Below, piece by piece: positions 38,192 through 48,037 of a DNA stretch of 64,000 nucleotides. The translations under genes were made by a program, and so were the position numbers. The stretch's first letter is position 1. Every line of letters starts with the position of its first letter. The notes beneath the pieces are model-generated. The model was not told the origin of the DNA and made no database searches. It saw only the letters and a list, made by a program, of their open reading frames with translations. Source of the stretch: JBFFMO01 sp041390025 (GTDB lineage Bacteria; Myxococcota_A; Bradymonadia; Bradymonadales; Bradymonadaceae); NCBI GenBank assembly GCA_041390025.1, contig JAWKQR010000018.1:50514-114513 (forward strand), written 5' to 3'.

Positions 38192-39756
38192 TCGATTCGC
38201 ACGACTAGCGCCGTCGCGTTGTCGCGCCCCATCCTATCTACCGCATTTTTGACGAGCGCATCGGCCAGCGCCTGCGGGGTCTCGTGAAGGCGACGCGCCA
38301 AAACCAACAGTCCCTCGTCGTCGATCTCGCCGTGTGCTCCGTCGCTCGTCAAAATGTACAGGTCGCCGCGGCGCACCTTGAGTTCGTTCGTTTCGGCGAC
38401 GCCGGGTAGACCGGCAGCCTCCCGACCAAATCCATCCACGCGGTCGAGCTCGACTTCGGCCGAGGTGCTCAGGAAGCGCGAGATGGTGCGCTGAGACACA
38501 TCGTTCTTCGCCGCTTCTTCTGGTGTAAGTTCGCCAAGCTCGATGAGGATGTTCGCCAGTGTGTGATCGTGCGTCAACGCGGTGATCGTGTCGTCGCGGA
38601 AAAGCACAATGCGCGAATCGCCGACATGGCAGACGCCCAAGCGGTCATCGCAGATGACCATTCCGCTAAACGTCGTGCCGCCGCGATTGTTGTTTGGCCG
38701 AAGTTCACCTTCCACCGCAAGACGCTGCCCGACCACTTTGGCGATTGAGCGCGCAAGCTCCGGGACATTCTCGGCCATGTAGGACGCCCCATAGTGCGCC
38801 CAAGCCCGTGCGAACGACTGCGTTGCTGTTTCCACGGCGACCCGGCTCGCCCGCTCGCCGTCTTGGATTCCGCCGATCCCGTCTGCAACGCAGAAGAACC
38901 CAAGCGACACTTTACGGCTGCCGCAGATGGATTGAGCAAGCAGGTGGCCACATGAGTCTTGGTTGTTCTTGCGGAACAGGTAGTTGCCGACCGTGGACGC
39001 CGACCCTACTTCAATCGTCAGAGGGCGGTCGAGCTCCACGCGCAGTTGTTCCAGACCGTCCAAGAGGTCCCGCGTGTCGACGTACGCGAGGTCACCGTAG
39101 GGCGAGACACAACCCGCCAACAGCTGTGGCAGTCCGGGGAACAGGATCGGTGTCCCCTCCATGGCGCTCTTGTCTTGAAGAATTGCGGCCATCTGATGCC
39201 CACCTGGGTAGGGCTCGTCCGCAAACACTTCGTACGCGAGCTCACCGATGACACGCATGTCACGCCAAGCAGCTTCAATGGGTGGCTTGCGCGTCATGTG
39301 GAGCCGTCCAAGCGAAACCACAAAGAGCTCGGCGTTGGGCCCGATGTAAAGTTCGCGTCGTTTGATGCCCTGCAACCACACCCGCGCGTCGTGCAACTTG
39401 CCCATCAGGCGTGTGAGTTTTCGCAGCGCCTCGACGGCGGCTTGCCGATCGAGCGCCCACCATGCTTGATCGTTGAACGGGCGGTAGCCTTTCGGGGGAC
39501 CGCTGACCTCCAAGACGACGTCGTGATCGCCTTCTACGATATCAAGCAACTTGGGCAGCCGCGCGTCCTGCACCGCGCCGTACATGTCGCGCACGTCGTC
39601 GGCCCACGCTGGTCCACCGATCCAAAGCCACGTTGGTACGCCCTCTTGCGTTGCACGTACGCACCACGCCTCGTTTTCCTTGCCTGCGACGATCTCGTCT
39701 ATTGTCCATGTCTTTCCGCCAGCCGAGATCTCCTCGCCAGCCACGATGCGCATCAT
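38188..39756 (-). CDS. PP2C-type protein phosphatase with an N-terminal degenerate kinase-like domain
   Basis: 522 residues. Residues about 255-522 are PP2C/PPM: GNYLFRKNNQDSC, FCVADGIGG (metal Asp), GGTTFSG, CHVGDSRI, SDGAHGEID, MGRDNATALV. The first about 240 residues (TIDEIVAGKENEAWCVRA..., LMGKLHDARVWLQGIKRRELYIGPNAELFVVSLG) follow the order of a protein-kinase fold, but the HRD Asp and the DFG motif are missing, so a pseudokinase sensor is inferred. It shares ATGA with the double-FHA gene upstream (39753-39756). Together with kinase and FHA proteins in the window it forms a phospho-Thr circuit. Confidence 0.88.
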   Translation of the reverse strand: MMRIVAGEEISAGGKTWTIDEIVAGKENEAWCVRATQEGVPTWLWIGGPAWADDVRDMYGAVQDARLPKLLDIVEGDHDVVLEVSGPPKGYRPFNDQAWWALDRQAAVEALRKLTRLMGKLHDARVWLQGIKRRELYIGPNAELFVVSLGRLHMTRKPPIEAAWRDMRVIGELAYEVFADEPYPGGHQMAAILQDKSAMEGTPILFPGLPQLLAGCVSPYGDLAYVDTRDLLDGLEQLRVELDRPLTIEVGSASTVGNYLFRKNNQDSCGHLLAQSICGSRKVSLGFFCVADGIGGIQDGERASRVAVETATQSFARAWAHYGASYMAENVPELARSIAKVVGQRLAVEGELRPNNNRGGTTFSGMVICDDRLGVCHVGDSRIVLFRDDTITALTHDHTLANILIELGELTPEEAAKNDVSQRTISRFLSTSAEVELDRVDGFGREAAGLPGVAETNELKVRRGDLYILTSDGAHGEIDDEGLLVLARRLHETPQALADALVKNAVDRMGRDNATALVVRID

Positions 39757-40667
39757 GACTGTTCCTTCGCTCGCTTGCGACGAGCATGTTCTTCACGCCA
39801 GTTCAAGATCGCTGGAAGCTCGACGGTGCGACGATCGGTGCTCGCCTTGATGTTGCTGGGGTGATGAAAGTGGAAGAGTACGGCGCCCATGCCGACCTCG
39901 TCGCCTGGCATCAAAGGGGTCACGCCGGTTACTTCCACCCGGTTGACGAAGGTTCGTTGACGCGGGCTCATCGGTAGGATGAACCAGTCTTTTCCCTCAC
40001 ACCACATCTCGACGTGGCGCAGCCCGATATGTTTGCGCTCCTCATCGCGCAAGCCCGCGAGATCCCAGTCAGGCTGGCGTTTTCCCTCGGCAAGGGCGGC
40101 AGGAAACGAACGCCCAACCACGGTCTTTTGGTCGCTGGGAAGAACGTAGTGTGGGCCACAAACCGCGCCCGCCCGCATGAGAAACAACGAAGGTTGCTCG
40201 CACGCCAACAGAAGCTCTTTTTGCTGGGTGCGCCAAGCCTCGAAGCCCAAACTCGTCACTCTGAATTCGAAGGGCACGACACCGAGCCGCAACGTGTCGC
40301 CATTGACCAATGGGTAGCGCTCTCGGGTGTCACTCAACAGGCGATCGTTGATGTACGTAAACGACGACGGGGACAACGGGCGCACAAACCACGACTTCCC
40401 CTCGCCGTAGGAGATTCGGGCATGAGGTGCCGATATCTTGTAGAGTTCGTGGTCATCCAGACCGTCCACGAGGAGGTCGACGGGGCCATGTTGAGGGTGA
40501 AAGCGTCCGATGTACACGTCAGGTCCATGAATCCCCATGACCACCGACGCTGTTGTGCGCTCGTACACAAGTTCCGCGAGCGGCGAGACTCGGTGTGGCG
40601 CGCTCAGCAGTGGATCACAGTTTTCCTTCCAGCCCCGCAGAACATCTAGGTCAAAAGGAGCGCCCAT
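39753..40667 (-). CDS. Double FHA-domain protein
   Basis: 304 residues, soluble. Two FHA-like domains: the first about residues 45-140 (KISAPHARISYGEGKSWFVRPLS, ending in GDTLRLG), the second about 180-275 (VVGRSF, RHVEMWCEGKDWFILPMS, RTFVNRVEV, GDEVGMG). The canonical GRS...SxxH spacing is recognisable but several consensus residues differ. Likely an adaptor bringing phospho-proteins to the PP2C encoded next, with which it overlaps by 4 bp. Confidence 0.75.
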   Translation of the reverse strand: MGAPFDLDVLRGWKENCDPLLSAPHRVSPLAELVYERTTASVVMGIHGPDVYIGRFHPQHGPVDLLVDGLDDHELYKISAPHARISYGEGKSWFVRPLSPSSFTYINDRLLSDTRERYPLVNGDTLRLGVVPFEFRVTSLGFEAWRTQQKELLLACEQPSLFLMRAGAVCGPHYVLPSDQKTVVGRSFPAALAEGKRQPDWDLAGLRDEERKHIGLRHVEMWCEGKDWFILPMSPRQRTFVNRVEVTGVTPLMPGDEVGMGAVLFHFHHPSNIKASTDRRTVELPAILNWREEHARRKRAKEQS

Positions 40668-40765
40668 GGTCGTCCGTCAGAAAAGCACAACGATTCTTCT
40701 GCGGCTATCCTAACCCATGATGCGCGTGCGTCGAGAAACCCACCAAGTTTTTCAAACTGGGCGAG

Positions 40766-43200
40766 TCAATTGACAAACGCCAGTCGGCTGATCAACGAAA
40801 TCACGCCGGATTTGATGTCGCTGCGGCCAGGCTCTGGGGGCCCAACGCACGAGGGACATCCGTGCTCGCAGCCACACTTTTGCAACAAATCCAGGGACAA
40901 CCGCATAAAGGCACGTTGATCCTCAAACAGTCCCTCCCCAAAACCCACACCTCCGGGAAAGCGGTCGTAGATGAAGACGGTAGGGTCGTAGAGCACGGGG
41001 CCTATCTGGCCGGGCGGTGTGTCCGGTGAGGCCTCAAAGCCGTGGGATGTTCCGTCGCGATCGCGCAATGTTAGGCCATCAAATCCGGCTGACAACCAGC
41101 GGTCTTCGGCCAACGAACCGATCGTTAACTGCAGGTCGCGCGGGTCGCACATCAGCTTCAAACTCGCCGCAGTTTTGAGCACTTCGCCGAGCCCAGCTAC
41201 GATCCGCGCCCAGCGCTCAGGGTCGCAGGACAGATCAGGAAAGTTATCGCTGGGGTTCTCGAGCCAATACGCTGTCGTATGAAAGATCGAGCTCAGGCGG
41301 AGTTGAGCTCGCCATGGCCGATGTTTTCGCCGGTTTTGAACGTCTTCTTGTACCCCACAAACCGATCCGTGACGCACACCTCTCCGTAGCCGATTCGTGC
41401 TGGGGCGACATCGCGTTCGTCGAATGTGTCGAGGATGCTGACCGCCGCGTAGTGCATTGCCGTCGTGTAGTAGCCGTCGTTGCTCCGTCGCACGTAGGCT
41501 CGGCGTTCATCATAGATCCAGACGCTCGACGCGATGAGTTCACCCGAAACCTGGTAGACCGCGTTTGGGTAGATGGTGGTGTGGGCGCTTTCGAAGTCGA
41601 CTTCGGCCAAGATCACGGGCTCGTGCGCGGTGATGTCGATGACAACAAAATTTTCGTCTGCGATGTTGCGAAGATTGATCTCACTCGCTGGGTAGGTTCG
41701 CCGACCACTTCCATTCATCGTACGCTGGGTTGGATCAGCTGTGTTTCACATGAAGGAACTCCAGCACCTCGGTAGTCGTCAGTGCTCAACTTTCCAAACG
41801 CTTCACCCTGCGTCCACGGAAGCTCGTAACAAGCGCACTTGAGGTGCTCGACCAGAATGCGCAGGTTGTCTGCGTCAATGCAGGCCGCCTCAGAAGTTGC
41901 TCAAAGAAATAAGAGGATTCTGGATGATGAACTGGTCGAGGGGCTCGTCGCTTGCGACCAGCACCGAGAGCGAGGTCCCGCCGTTTCGGCCTGCGCGTCC
42001 AAACTGTTGCCACGTCGAAGCCACGGTTCCTGGGTAACCCGCCAAGACACACACGTCGAGCGACCCAATATCAATCCCGAGCTCAAGGGCGTTGGTCGAC
42101 ACGACACCGAGCACCGATCCATCGCGCAACCCGCGCTCGATGGAGCGCCTCAGGTTGGGCAGGTATCCCCCGCGGTAGCTGGCGACGCGGTTGGCGAGGT
42201 GTTCCGCGCGATCGTGTTTGAAACGCTCTTTGAGGTGTTTGATCAGCACTTCGACCGATTGGCGCGACCGTGTAAACACGATCGTCCCGCACTCCTTTTC
42301 GAGCGTGGTCTTGGCGATGCCTTGCGCCGCGGACAGGGCACTTTGGCGCCGCATCTGCTGAAGATCCTTGATGGGCGGATTCATGAAACACACGTACTTC
42401 TCGGCCGCCGGCGCGCCATTCTCGTTCACGAGCTCGAAGGGCAACTCCGTTAACGCCTGCGCCAATTCTTTGGGATTGGCGATCGTCGCACTGGTGGCCA
42501 AGAAAACAGGGTTCGTGCCGTAGTGAGCGCAGATACGCTTTAGCCGTCTCACGACGTTGGCCACGTGGCTTCCAAAGACCCCGCGGTACGTGTGAAGTTC
42601 GTCCAGAATGACAAACTTCAAACTACGAAAGAAGTGCGCCCACTTGTCGTGATGGGGCAACAGAGCCGAGTGAAGCATGTACAGGTTCGTGACCACCAAA
42701 CGTCCGCTGCGACGAATCCGACGACGGACATCGGGCGGTGTATCTCCGTCGTAAACCTGCGCTTCCCACGAGTCATCACCATCAGGGCACAAGCCGAGCA
42801 ACTGGTTCAGCTCGGACGTCTGATCTTGGCTAAGCGCCTTTGTGGGGTAGATGTAGAGCGCTGATCCGTCCTGATAGATGGCGTCAATAACGGGCAGATG
42901 GTAACACAGGCTCTTACCGCTCGCGGTTGGCGTAACCACGACGACATTGCGACCTTCGAGCGCGTGGGTGATCGCAGCCGCTTGGTGCGAGTAAAGCTGC
43001 GTAATCCCCCGTTGGCGCATCATCTGTTCGAGGCGCGCGTCCAACATCGTGGGAAATGCCGCATGCGTCGCTTCCCGGGCAGGTACGTGGTGGATCGCCG
43101 TGAACGACCGACCGGCTCCACTTCCAGACTTCCAGTAGTTTACGAGTGTTTTGAGCGAATCCGATGCCGCCTGCCGTGGTCGCATGATGCCTCCTTGCAC
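40766..43200 (-). pseudogene. MrfA/YprA-type DEAD/DEAH-box helicase with DUF1998-like C terminus, disrupted by several frameshifts
   Basis: The first 436 residues (43200-41893) are an intact superfamily 2 core: TPTASGKSLCYHLP (Walker A), ILDELHTYRG (Walker B), TSATIANP, and GRAGRNGG. Then the frame breaks twice near 41895-41915 (YFFEQL, then CIDADNLRILVEHLKCACYELPW resume in other frames), at least twice more between 41700 and 41790, and once near 41300, where IGHGEL should pass into LRLSSIFHTTAYWLEN. The C terminus (41290-40766) has the expected zinc cluster CGCEHGCPSC. The continuous gene would be about 810 residues. The density of lesions here, far above the rest of the window, suggests a real pseudogene or a stretch of poor sequence. 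MrfA acts in mitomycin-damage repair in Bacillus. Confidence 0.75.
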
Positions 43201-43238
43201 TGCAAATATGTACAGTGCCGGTCCAATTTGCGCAACCC

Positions 43239-44321
43239 TTAGGGCGTGGCGAGGCGAGGCACTTGGTGAAACGGGTTCTCGACGGTGAGTCCGTGCGCGC
43301 CAAGCCTCAACACCCGATGTGCTTCGTCGAAGGTTCGAAAGATGGGGATGCCAAACCGTTCAAGCTCGGGAAGCTCCGCCTGCGATACCACGGCCAAGCG
43401 TGCGTTTTGCAGTGTTCGAGCCAGCACATAAGCACGTTGTTCGCCGCCGCCTATCACCCGGTCGGATTGATGGAGCTCATCCAACAACACGTCGCGACCA
43501 CGCTTCAGGGCTTCGCAAAACGCTCGCTCCCCGCTTCCGGTGCCCATGCCCTCGTGGCAGGCTGCCTCTACAATCAGCCATCCTTGTGGGACGATTGAGG
43601 CCGGTTTGCATAGTGCCGCGTAGGTAGCTGCACGCGACGCCTGATAAAAGTTCGACGCCTTTGCCGGCGGCACGATCAGACGTAACCACTCCAGCGGTGT
43701 CGCGACCTCAAAGAAGTGGCGGCGGGCGGCCTCCGCACAAGCGCGTTCGAACGCCTCTTTGATCGGCCCTACATAAAGGCTCCCTTCCGGGACCTGCAAC
43801 ACCCCCCAGACCAACGGCAGTCCGTTGGCCACGTCCCACAACGTCTGCTGAAACCGATTGTTCATGAGGTTGCCCACGGCCGTCCCGGGATCGCGCAGCA
43901 AGGCTAGGCTGTGAAGATGGTTGATGGTCGCGCGTCCAGCGCACCCAATGGAGAGGCCCTTTATGCCTCCCGAGAAACCCGCATATTGGTGCGGCTCGAC
44001 GAGTCCGAGGCACACAATCAAGTCGGCATCGATGATGTCGGGGGCAAACCAAGCGGGGGGTTCATCGCTCAAACAAACAAGGTCATCCGCATCCGCGTCG
44101 TGTTGGCGCAACGTCACGGACGCGTCGTTGCAGATGGTCTGAAGCGGCGCGATCTCCTCGGTGCTTAGACGGCGATGCAAGCCCAACGCGACGACCACCG
44201 TTACCGAAGCAGGACGGAGCTCGTTCAAGACATCAGGGAGCAATGGCTCAAGATCCAATGGGCGCGTCAGATCGGGCACCACAACGACGGCATGCTCGAC
44301 CTTTGGGAGTCCGAAATTCAT
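43239..44321 (-). CDS. LarA-family (DUF2088) nickel-pincer-type racemase/epimerase homologue
   Basis: 360 residues from ATG 44321. VVPDLTRP near the N terminus and EPHQYAGFSGGIKGLSIG in the middle are the LarA signatures; the latter contains the His and Lys that contact the nickel-pincer cofactor. LarA enzymes racemise or epimerise alpha-hydroxy acids, but the family is broad and the substrate is not evident. No larB, larC or larE, needed for cofactor synthesis, is in the window. It overlaps recQ by ATGA and precedes the helicase gene by 38 bp. Confidence 0.8.
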   Translation of the reverse strand: MNFGLPKVEHAVVVVPDLTRPLDLEPLLPDVLNELRPASVTVVVALGLHRRLSTEEIAPLQTICNDASVTLRQHDADADDLVCLSDEPPAWFAPDIIDADLIVCLGLVEPHQYAGFSGGIKGLSIGCAGRATINHLHSLALLRDPGTAVGNLMNNRFQQTLWDVANGLPLVWGVLQVPEGSLYVGPIKEAFERACAEAARRHFFEVATPLEWLRLIVPPAKASNFYQASRAATYAALCKPASIVPQGWLIVEAACHEGMGTGSGERAFCEALKRGRDVLLDELHQSDRVIGGGEQRAYVLARTLQNARLAVVSQAELPELERFGIPIFRTFDEAHRVLRLGAHGLTVENPFHQVPRLATP

Positions 44322-46189
44322 GCAGCACTCTCCTCTCTCCAGCGACGCTCCATGCGAACCAACATGCCCTCGGGAATGGTCTCCTCCCCTTTCATGACCG
44401 CAGTGCCTTCCTCGGTCACACCCAATCGTCCCCGGCCCGACTTGACGATGAGGTGGTGGCGTTCGCACAGGTCGAAGAGCTCTAAGATCTCGGCCGGTTG
44501 CAGGTAGGAGAGCACGCCGTACGTCGACAACTCGTGGAGATTGCGGTCGTTGACCAGTTTTGAACGTGAGCCTCGCAACATGGCTGCGACGATCTGCATC
44601 GATGCCCGACTCTGCGTGCGTGCAACTCCGCTTAAGACCTTGCGTACAATGGTGGCCGCGTCATCGGGCACATGATGAATCTCCCGCGCGCGCGACTCCA
44701 TTTCAGCGGGCCCTTTGCATTGATCGCAGTGTCCGCAACGTGAGCCAAAGGTCGAACGACTGTTGAAATGGCGTAACAACTGGAGTTGACGACAATCCGA
44801 CATGCAACAAAACCGCACAACATCGTTGAGCTGCCGCGTTGCGATGTCACGCCTGAGGCTGATTTGGTCCCAGTCCACACGCAGATCGCGGGTTCGACTC
44901 AGATCCATGACGCTCGTCCATGGAAAGCCGTCCCGCACGCCAAAATCTACGTGTCCAACGCTCTTGAGCAGACGCAAGGCAGCTTCCACCGCACCACTGC
45001 TTACGTTTGTCTGTTTGGAGGAACGATTGATGTACTGCGCGAGCATGTCGGCGCCCACCGCATGGGTGCCAAGCCCATAACGTTTGAGCTCCGTCCATAC
45101 CGCCATGACCACGTCGGGCGTCGGGTACGACAGATCAATGAAGAACTCGTGCACCGACCGGTCGTTGGCGTGAAACAACAAGAGGCAGTGTGCGGGATCA
45201 CCATCCCGACCTGCACGTCCAGCCTCTTGATAATAGGCTTCGACACTGCCCGGCACATTGAAGTGAACGATGGCACGCACATCGGACTTGTCGACGCCCA
45301 TGCCAAACGCATTGGTCGCCACAAGCACCGGCACATCGCCTGCCATGAACGCCTCTTGCACCTCGTGACGCCGAGCATCGCCCAAGCCGCCGTGATACGT
45401 GCTGACCAGGTGTCCCGCGTTTTCCATCCGAGCCCGGACGAGCTCGACCTGCTTGCGTGTCGCGCAATAAATCACGACCGATTGCCCCGAAAAATGCTGC
45501 AGTACCGCGTCCAAATGACCAAATTTCTCCTCTTCCGATCCCACATGGCGCACTTCAAAAAACAGGTTCGGCCGCTCAAAGCCCGACACGATGACCCGAG
45601 CATCCTTGATGTCGAGCTGCGCCAAGATATCCGCCTGCACCTCGGGGGTAGCCGTTGCGGTCAGCGCCAACGTCACCGGCGATCCAAGCTGACGTCGAAA
45701 CTCGCCGATCTCCAGATAGTCCGGACGGAAGTCATGCCCCCACTGCGAAATGCAGTGGGCTTCGTCGACCGCAAGCAGCGCGACCTTCGTCTGGGCAATC
45801 GCCTCCATAAACGCCGCATTTCGAAAGCGTTCCGGGGCGACATAAACGAGCTTAAGTCGTCCCTCCACCATGTCCTGGAGTGTCGCCGTTTGCTCGTGCC
45901 ACGACATCGATGAGTTGATGCACGCGGCAGGAATCCCGCGCGCCACCGCGCCGTCAACCTGGTCTTTCATCAACGCGATAAGCGGCGACACCACCAGCGT
46001 GATGCCGTCGAGCAGACACGCTGGAAGTTGATAACACAGGCTCTTGCCCGAGCCCGTGGGCATCACCGCGAGCGCGTGCAGGCCATCCATCACGGATTGC
46101 GCGATGTCCTGCTGCCCCTCTCGGAATGCGCTGAACCCGAAGTATTTGAGAAGCCCCTCACCCAGTTCGATTTGCTCGTCATTTTCCAT
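44318..46189 (-). CDS. recQ: ATP-dependent DNA helicase RecQ
   Basis: 623 residues. SF2 motifs: FREGQQDIAQ (Q-motif region), MPTGSGKSLCYQLP, VDEAHCISQWGHDFRPDY, ALTATAT, YYQEAGRAGRDG. The RecQ zinc cluster (FCCMSDCRQLQLLRHF, then CGHCDQC) follows. The RQC/winged-helix part is present in short form; no HRDC domain is obvious. 3'-5' helicase in recombination and fork repair. It starts a minus-strand group with the LarA-like gene (4-bp overlap) and the damaged helicase. Confidence 0.93.
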   Translation of the reverse strand: MENDEQIELGEGLLKYFGFSAFREGQQDIAQSVMDGLHALAVMPTGSGKSLCYQLPACLLDGITLVVSPLIALMKDQVDGAVARGIPAACINSSMSWHEQTATLQDMVEGRLKLVYVAPERFRNAAFMEAIAQTKVALLAVDEAHCISQWGHDFRPDYLEIGEFRRQLGSPVTLALTATATPEVQADILAQLDIKDARVIVSGFERPNLFFEVRHVGSEEEKFGHLDAVLQHFSGQSVVIYCATRKQVELVRARMENAGHLVSTYHGGLGDARRHEVQEAFMAGDVPVLVATNAFGMGVDKSDVRAIVHFNVPGSVEAYYQEAGRAGRDGDPAHCLLLFHANDRSVHEFFIDLSYPTPDVVMAVWTELKRYGLGTHAVGADMLAQYINRSSKQTNVSSGAVEAALRLLKSVGHVDFGVRDGFPWTSVMDLSRTRDLRVDWDQISLRRDIATRQLNDVVRFCCMSDCRQLQLLRHFNSRSTFGSRCGHCDQCKGPAEMESRAREIHHVPDDAATIVRKVLSGVARTQSRASMQIVAAMLRGSRSKLVNDRNLHELSTYGVLSYLQPAEILELFDLCERHHLIVKSGRGRLGVTEEGTAVMKGEETIPEGMLVRMERRWREESAA

Positions 46190-46228
46190 GATTCACCGCC
46201 GAAACCACTGAAAGGATTTTCAGTATCC

Positions 46229-46266
46229 CGGATCATTGGCCGACTCACAAGGCCGATCATGATCCT
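46229..46266. promoter_or_regulatory. Imperfect inverted repeat in the divergent recQ / lipoprotein intergenic region
   Basis: GGATCATTGGCC (46230-46241) faces GGCCGATCATGATCC (46251-46265), 9 bases apart, with a 3-base bulge. It lies 40-75 bp upstream of recQ and about 210 bp upstream of the barrel-lipoprotein gene, within a 287-bp gap that otherwise holds no coding signal. It may be an operator or a hairpin in the recQ leader; no regulator can be named. Confidence 0.35.
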
Positions 46267-46476
46267 TTGAGCAGGGTTATCGGACAAAGCTTCCAAAAGT
46301 TGCGAAATGCCATCGGCACCTAACTCCAACATTGGACGACCACTTATCCTACCTGACCCCACACAACACCGCATACCAACAAAAACCTTTACAAAACATA
46401 GCATTAAGCCCCATGCCTCGGTTGGCACGGTTCCCGCAGATGACCTTCGCCAAGAACCGACCGAGGAGTCAGATTC

Positions 46477-47254
46477 ATGTTGAAGTTAATGTCGCTTATG
46501 TTCTCCCTCTCCGTTTTCGCCGGCTGTGCGACCGACATCTATACGCCACCAGCGCGTTTCAGTCTTTTGGAGACGCCTCACACGATGGCACCACACGACC
46601 ATGCAGTGGGTGGCACCGCCGGCATCGGCACGGAAGCCGCCTTTGGGTCCGTGACCTACCGAACGGGGGTCGCCGAAGCTGTGGACATCGGCGTCGACGC
46701 GAACGTCGCAAAAGTGGGGGCGCGAAACTGCACCTACTACATCGACAACGAGCCGCAATACTGTGGTTCAACCGCATCGCCTCAGCCGAGTGACATTGTC
46801 TACTCAGGACGCCTGCAGACAAAGTGGGCGCTCGCCGCCGACACTGTCGCTCTCATTGCGGGGTTGGGAGGAGGACACAACACGTCCGCGGGAAGTTATG
46901 TCTCACCGGACGTGGGCATGATCTTGGCCTATCCCGGCAAGAGTTTCACGCCCTTCATTGGAGGGTCGGTCTTCCTCAATCGGCCCTTCAACACCCAGCC
47001 GGTCGACGTCAGCCACGGCGACGACCCACCTGGCACACAATGGGATGAAGCGGTTCCCACCTGGGGTTGGTACGCGAACGTGGGCTTTGCGTACGTGGTC
47101 GCACCACCACGGACCGGGCCACGCTCGTCGGTCGGGGTCAAACTGAAGGCTGGAATCGATTGGTTCCAACTTACCCAACTTGAAGACATCAACGACGAAG
47201 CCGACACCCGCAACGGGATGGGGTCTACAGGTCGGACCTGAAATCACCTTCTAA
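46477..47254 (+). CDS. Barrel-type lipoprotein, first of three tandem paralogues (frameshift near 47222)
   Basis: GAGGAG at 46463-46468 is well placed for ATG 46477. Lipobox FAGC, then IYTPPARFSLLETP, a signature shared with the next two genes. The body alternates short strands with Gly, Tyr and Thr. The frame as read ends in GSTGRT at 47241, but one added base near 47222 gives LQVGPEITF and TAA 47252-47254, matching the FQIGPELVF end of the third copy. A terminal Phe after GPE(I/L)xx suggests an outer-membrane barrel that is also lipidated. Function unknown. Confidence 0.75.
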
Positions 47255-47316
47255 AAGCCAACAGTATTGAAGACTTAGAACTGCTTTATGTGATTAGAAT
47301 AAGGAAAGGAAACACC

Positions 47317-48036
47317 ATGCAACTCAAATACTCCGTCGTGCCGCTTGTCGCACTCGCCTGTGGATGCGCCCCACACATCTACTCACCGCCATCGCAGGTC
47401 AACACGCTTGAGACGTCCGCTCCTTTGAAAGCGGGTGAGGTTTCGACCGAGGCCGTGTTGGGTCGCACGTCGGAGGCGTTCGACTTTGAGGCTACGACCC
47501 TTACAGGAACCTACCGTAGGGGCGTCTCCGAAGAATTGGAGATTGGCGCCGACGTGAACGTTATCGCCCTCGACATGTCTTCGGCTGCAGCAGACCTCTC
47601 GCCGTACATATGGGGAGGTCGGGATTGCGCGCGAAATGGGCGCCTCGGGATTTACGCGGTTACCTTGCGGTGACCGGCGGGTTGGGCGGGGGCTATCACG
47701 CAGAGGGAGGCGGCTATATGTCTCCAAATCTTGGTGTCGTGGTTTCGTATCCCAACGCGTACATCGTGCCCTACCTTGGGGCGAGTGGGTTTGTGAGTCA
47801 GCCTGTCGGCCCTGAAGCATGTGGACATTAGCGTGGGTGAAGAGGAGCTCGGCACCCGAATTGGTAAGGCGCAGTTGACCTGGGGTGGATATCTGACCGC
47901 GGGGATCAGTGTCCCGGTCCAATTCACGGCAGGCACCCTAAACTTGAAGTTTGGTGGCCACATTCTCTATCTGGCCGATAAGGATGAGGACGACACGGGT
48001 ATTGGTGTGATGGCCGGCCCGGAATGGACGTATTGA
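47317..48036 (+). CDS. Barrel-type lipoprotein, second tandem paralogue (two frameshifts, near 47625 and 47820)
   Basis: A strong AAGGAAAGGA (47301-47310) precedes ATG 47317; lipobox ACGC, then IYSPPSQVNTLET. The frame shifts near 47625 (one base missing in a G run) and again at 47820 (one extra T): removing that T restores QPVGPEAVDIS, which aligns without gaps with QPIATKRVDVS of the third copy. The repaired end is GVMAGPEWTY. It is the most divergent of the three, missing a Cys-containing loop. Pseudogene or sequencing errors; the text between breaks remains family-like, favouring errors or very recent decay. Confidence 0.65.
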
Positions 48037-48037
48037 A

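Noticed and set aside
40766..46189. Defence island (two helicases)
   Set aside because: RecQ and an MrfA-like helicase are repair genes; no nuclease, toxin or effector accompanies them.
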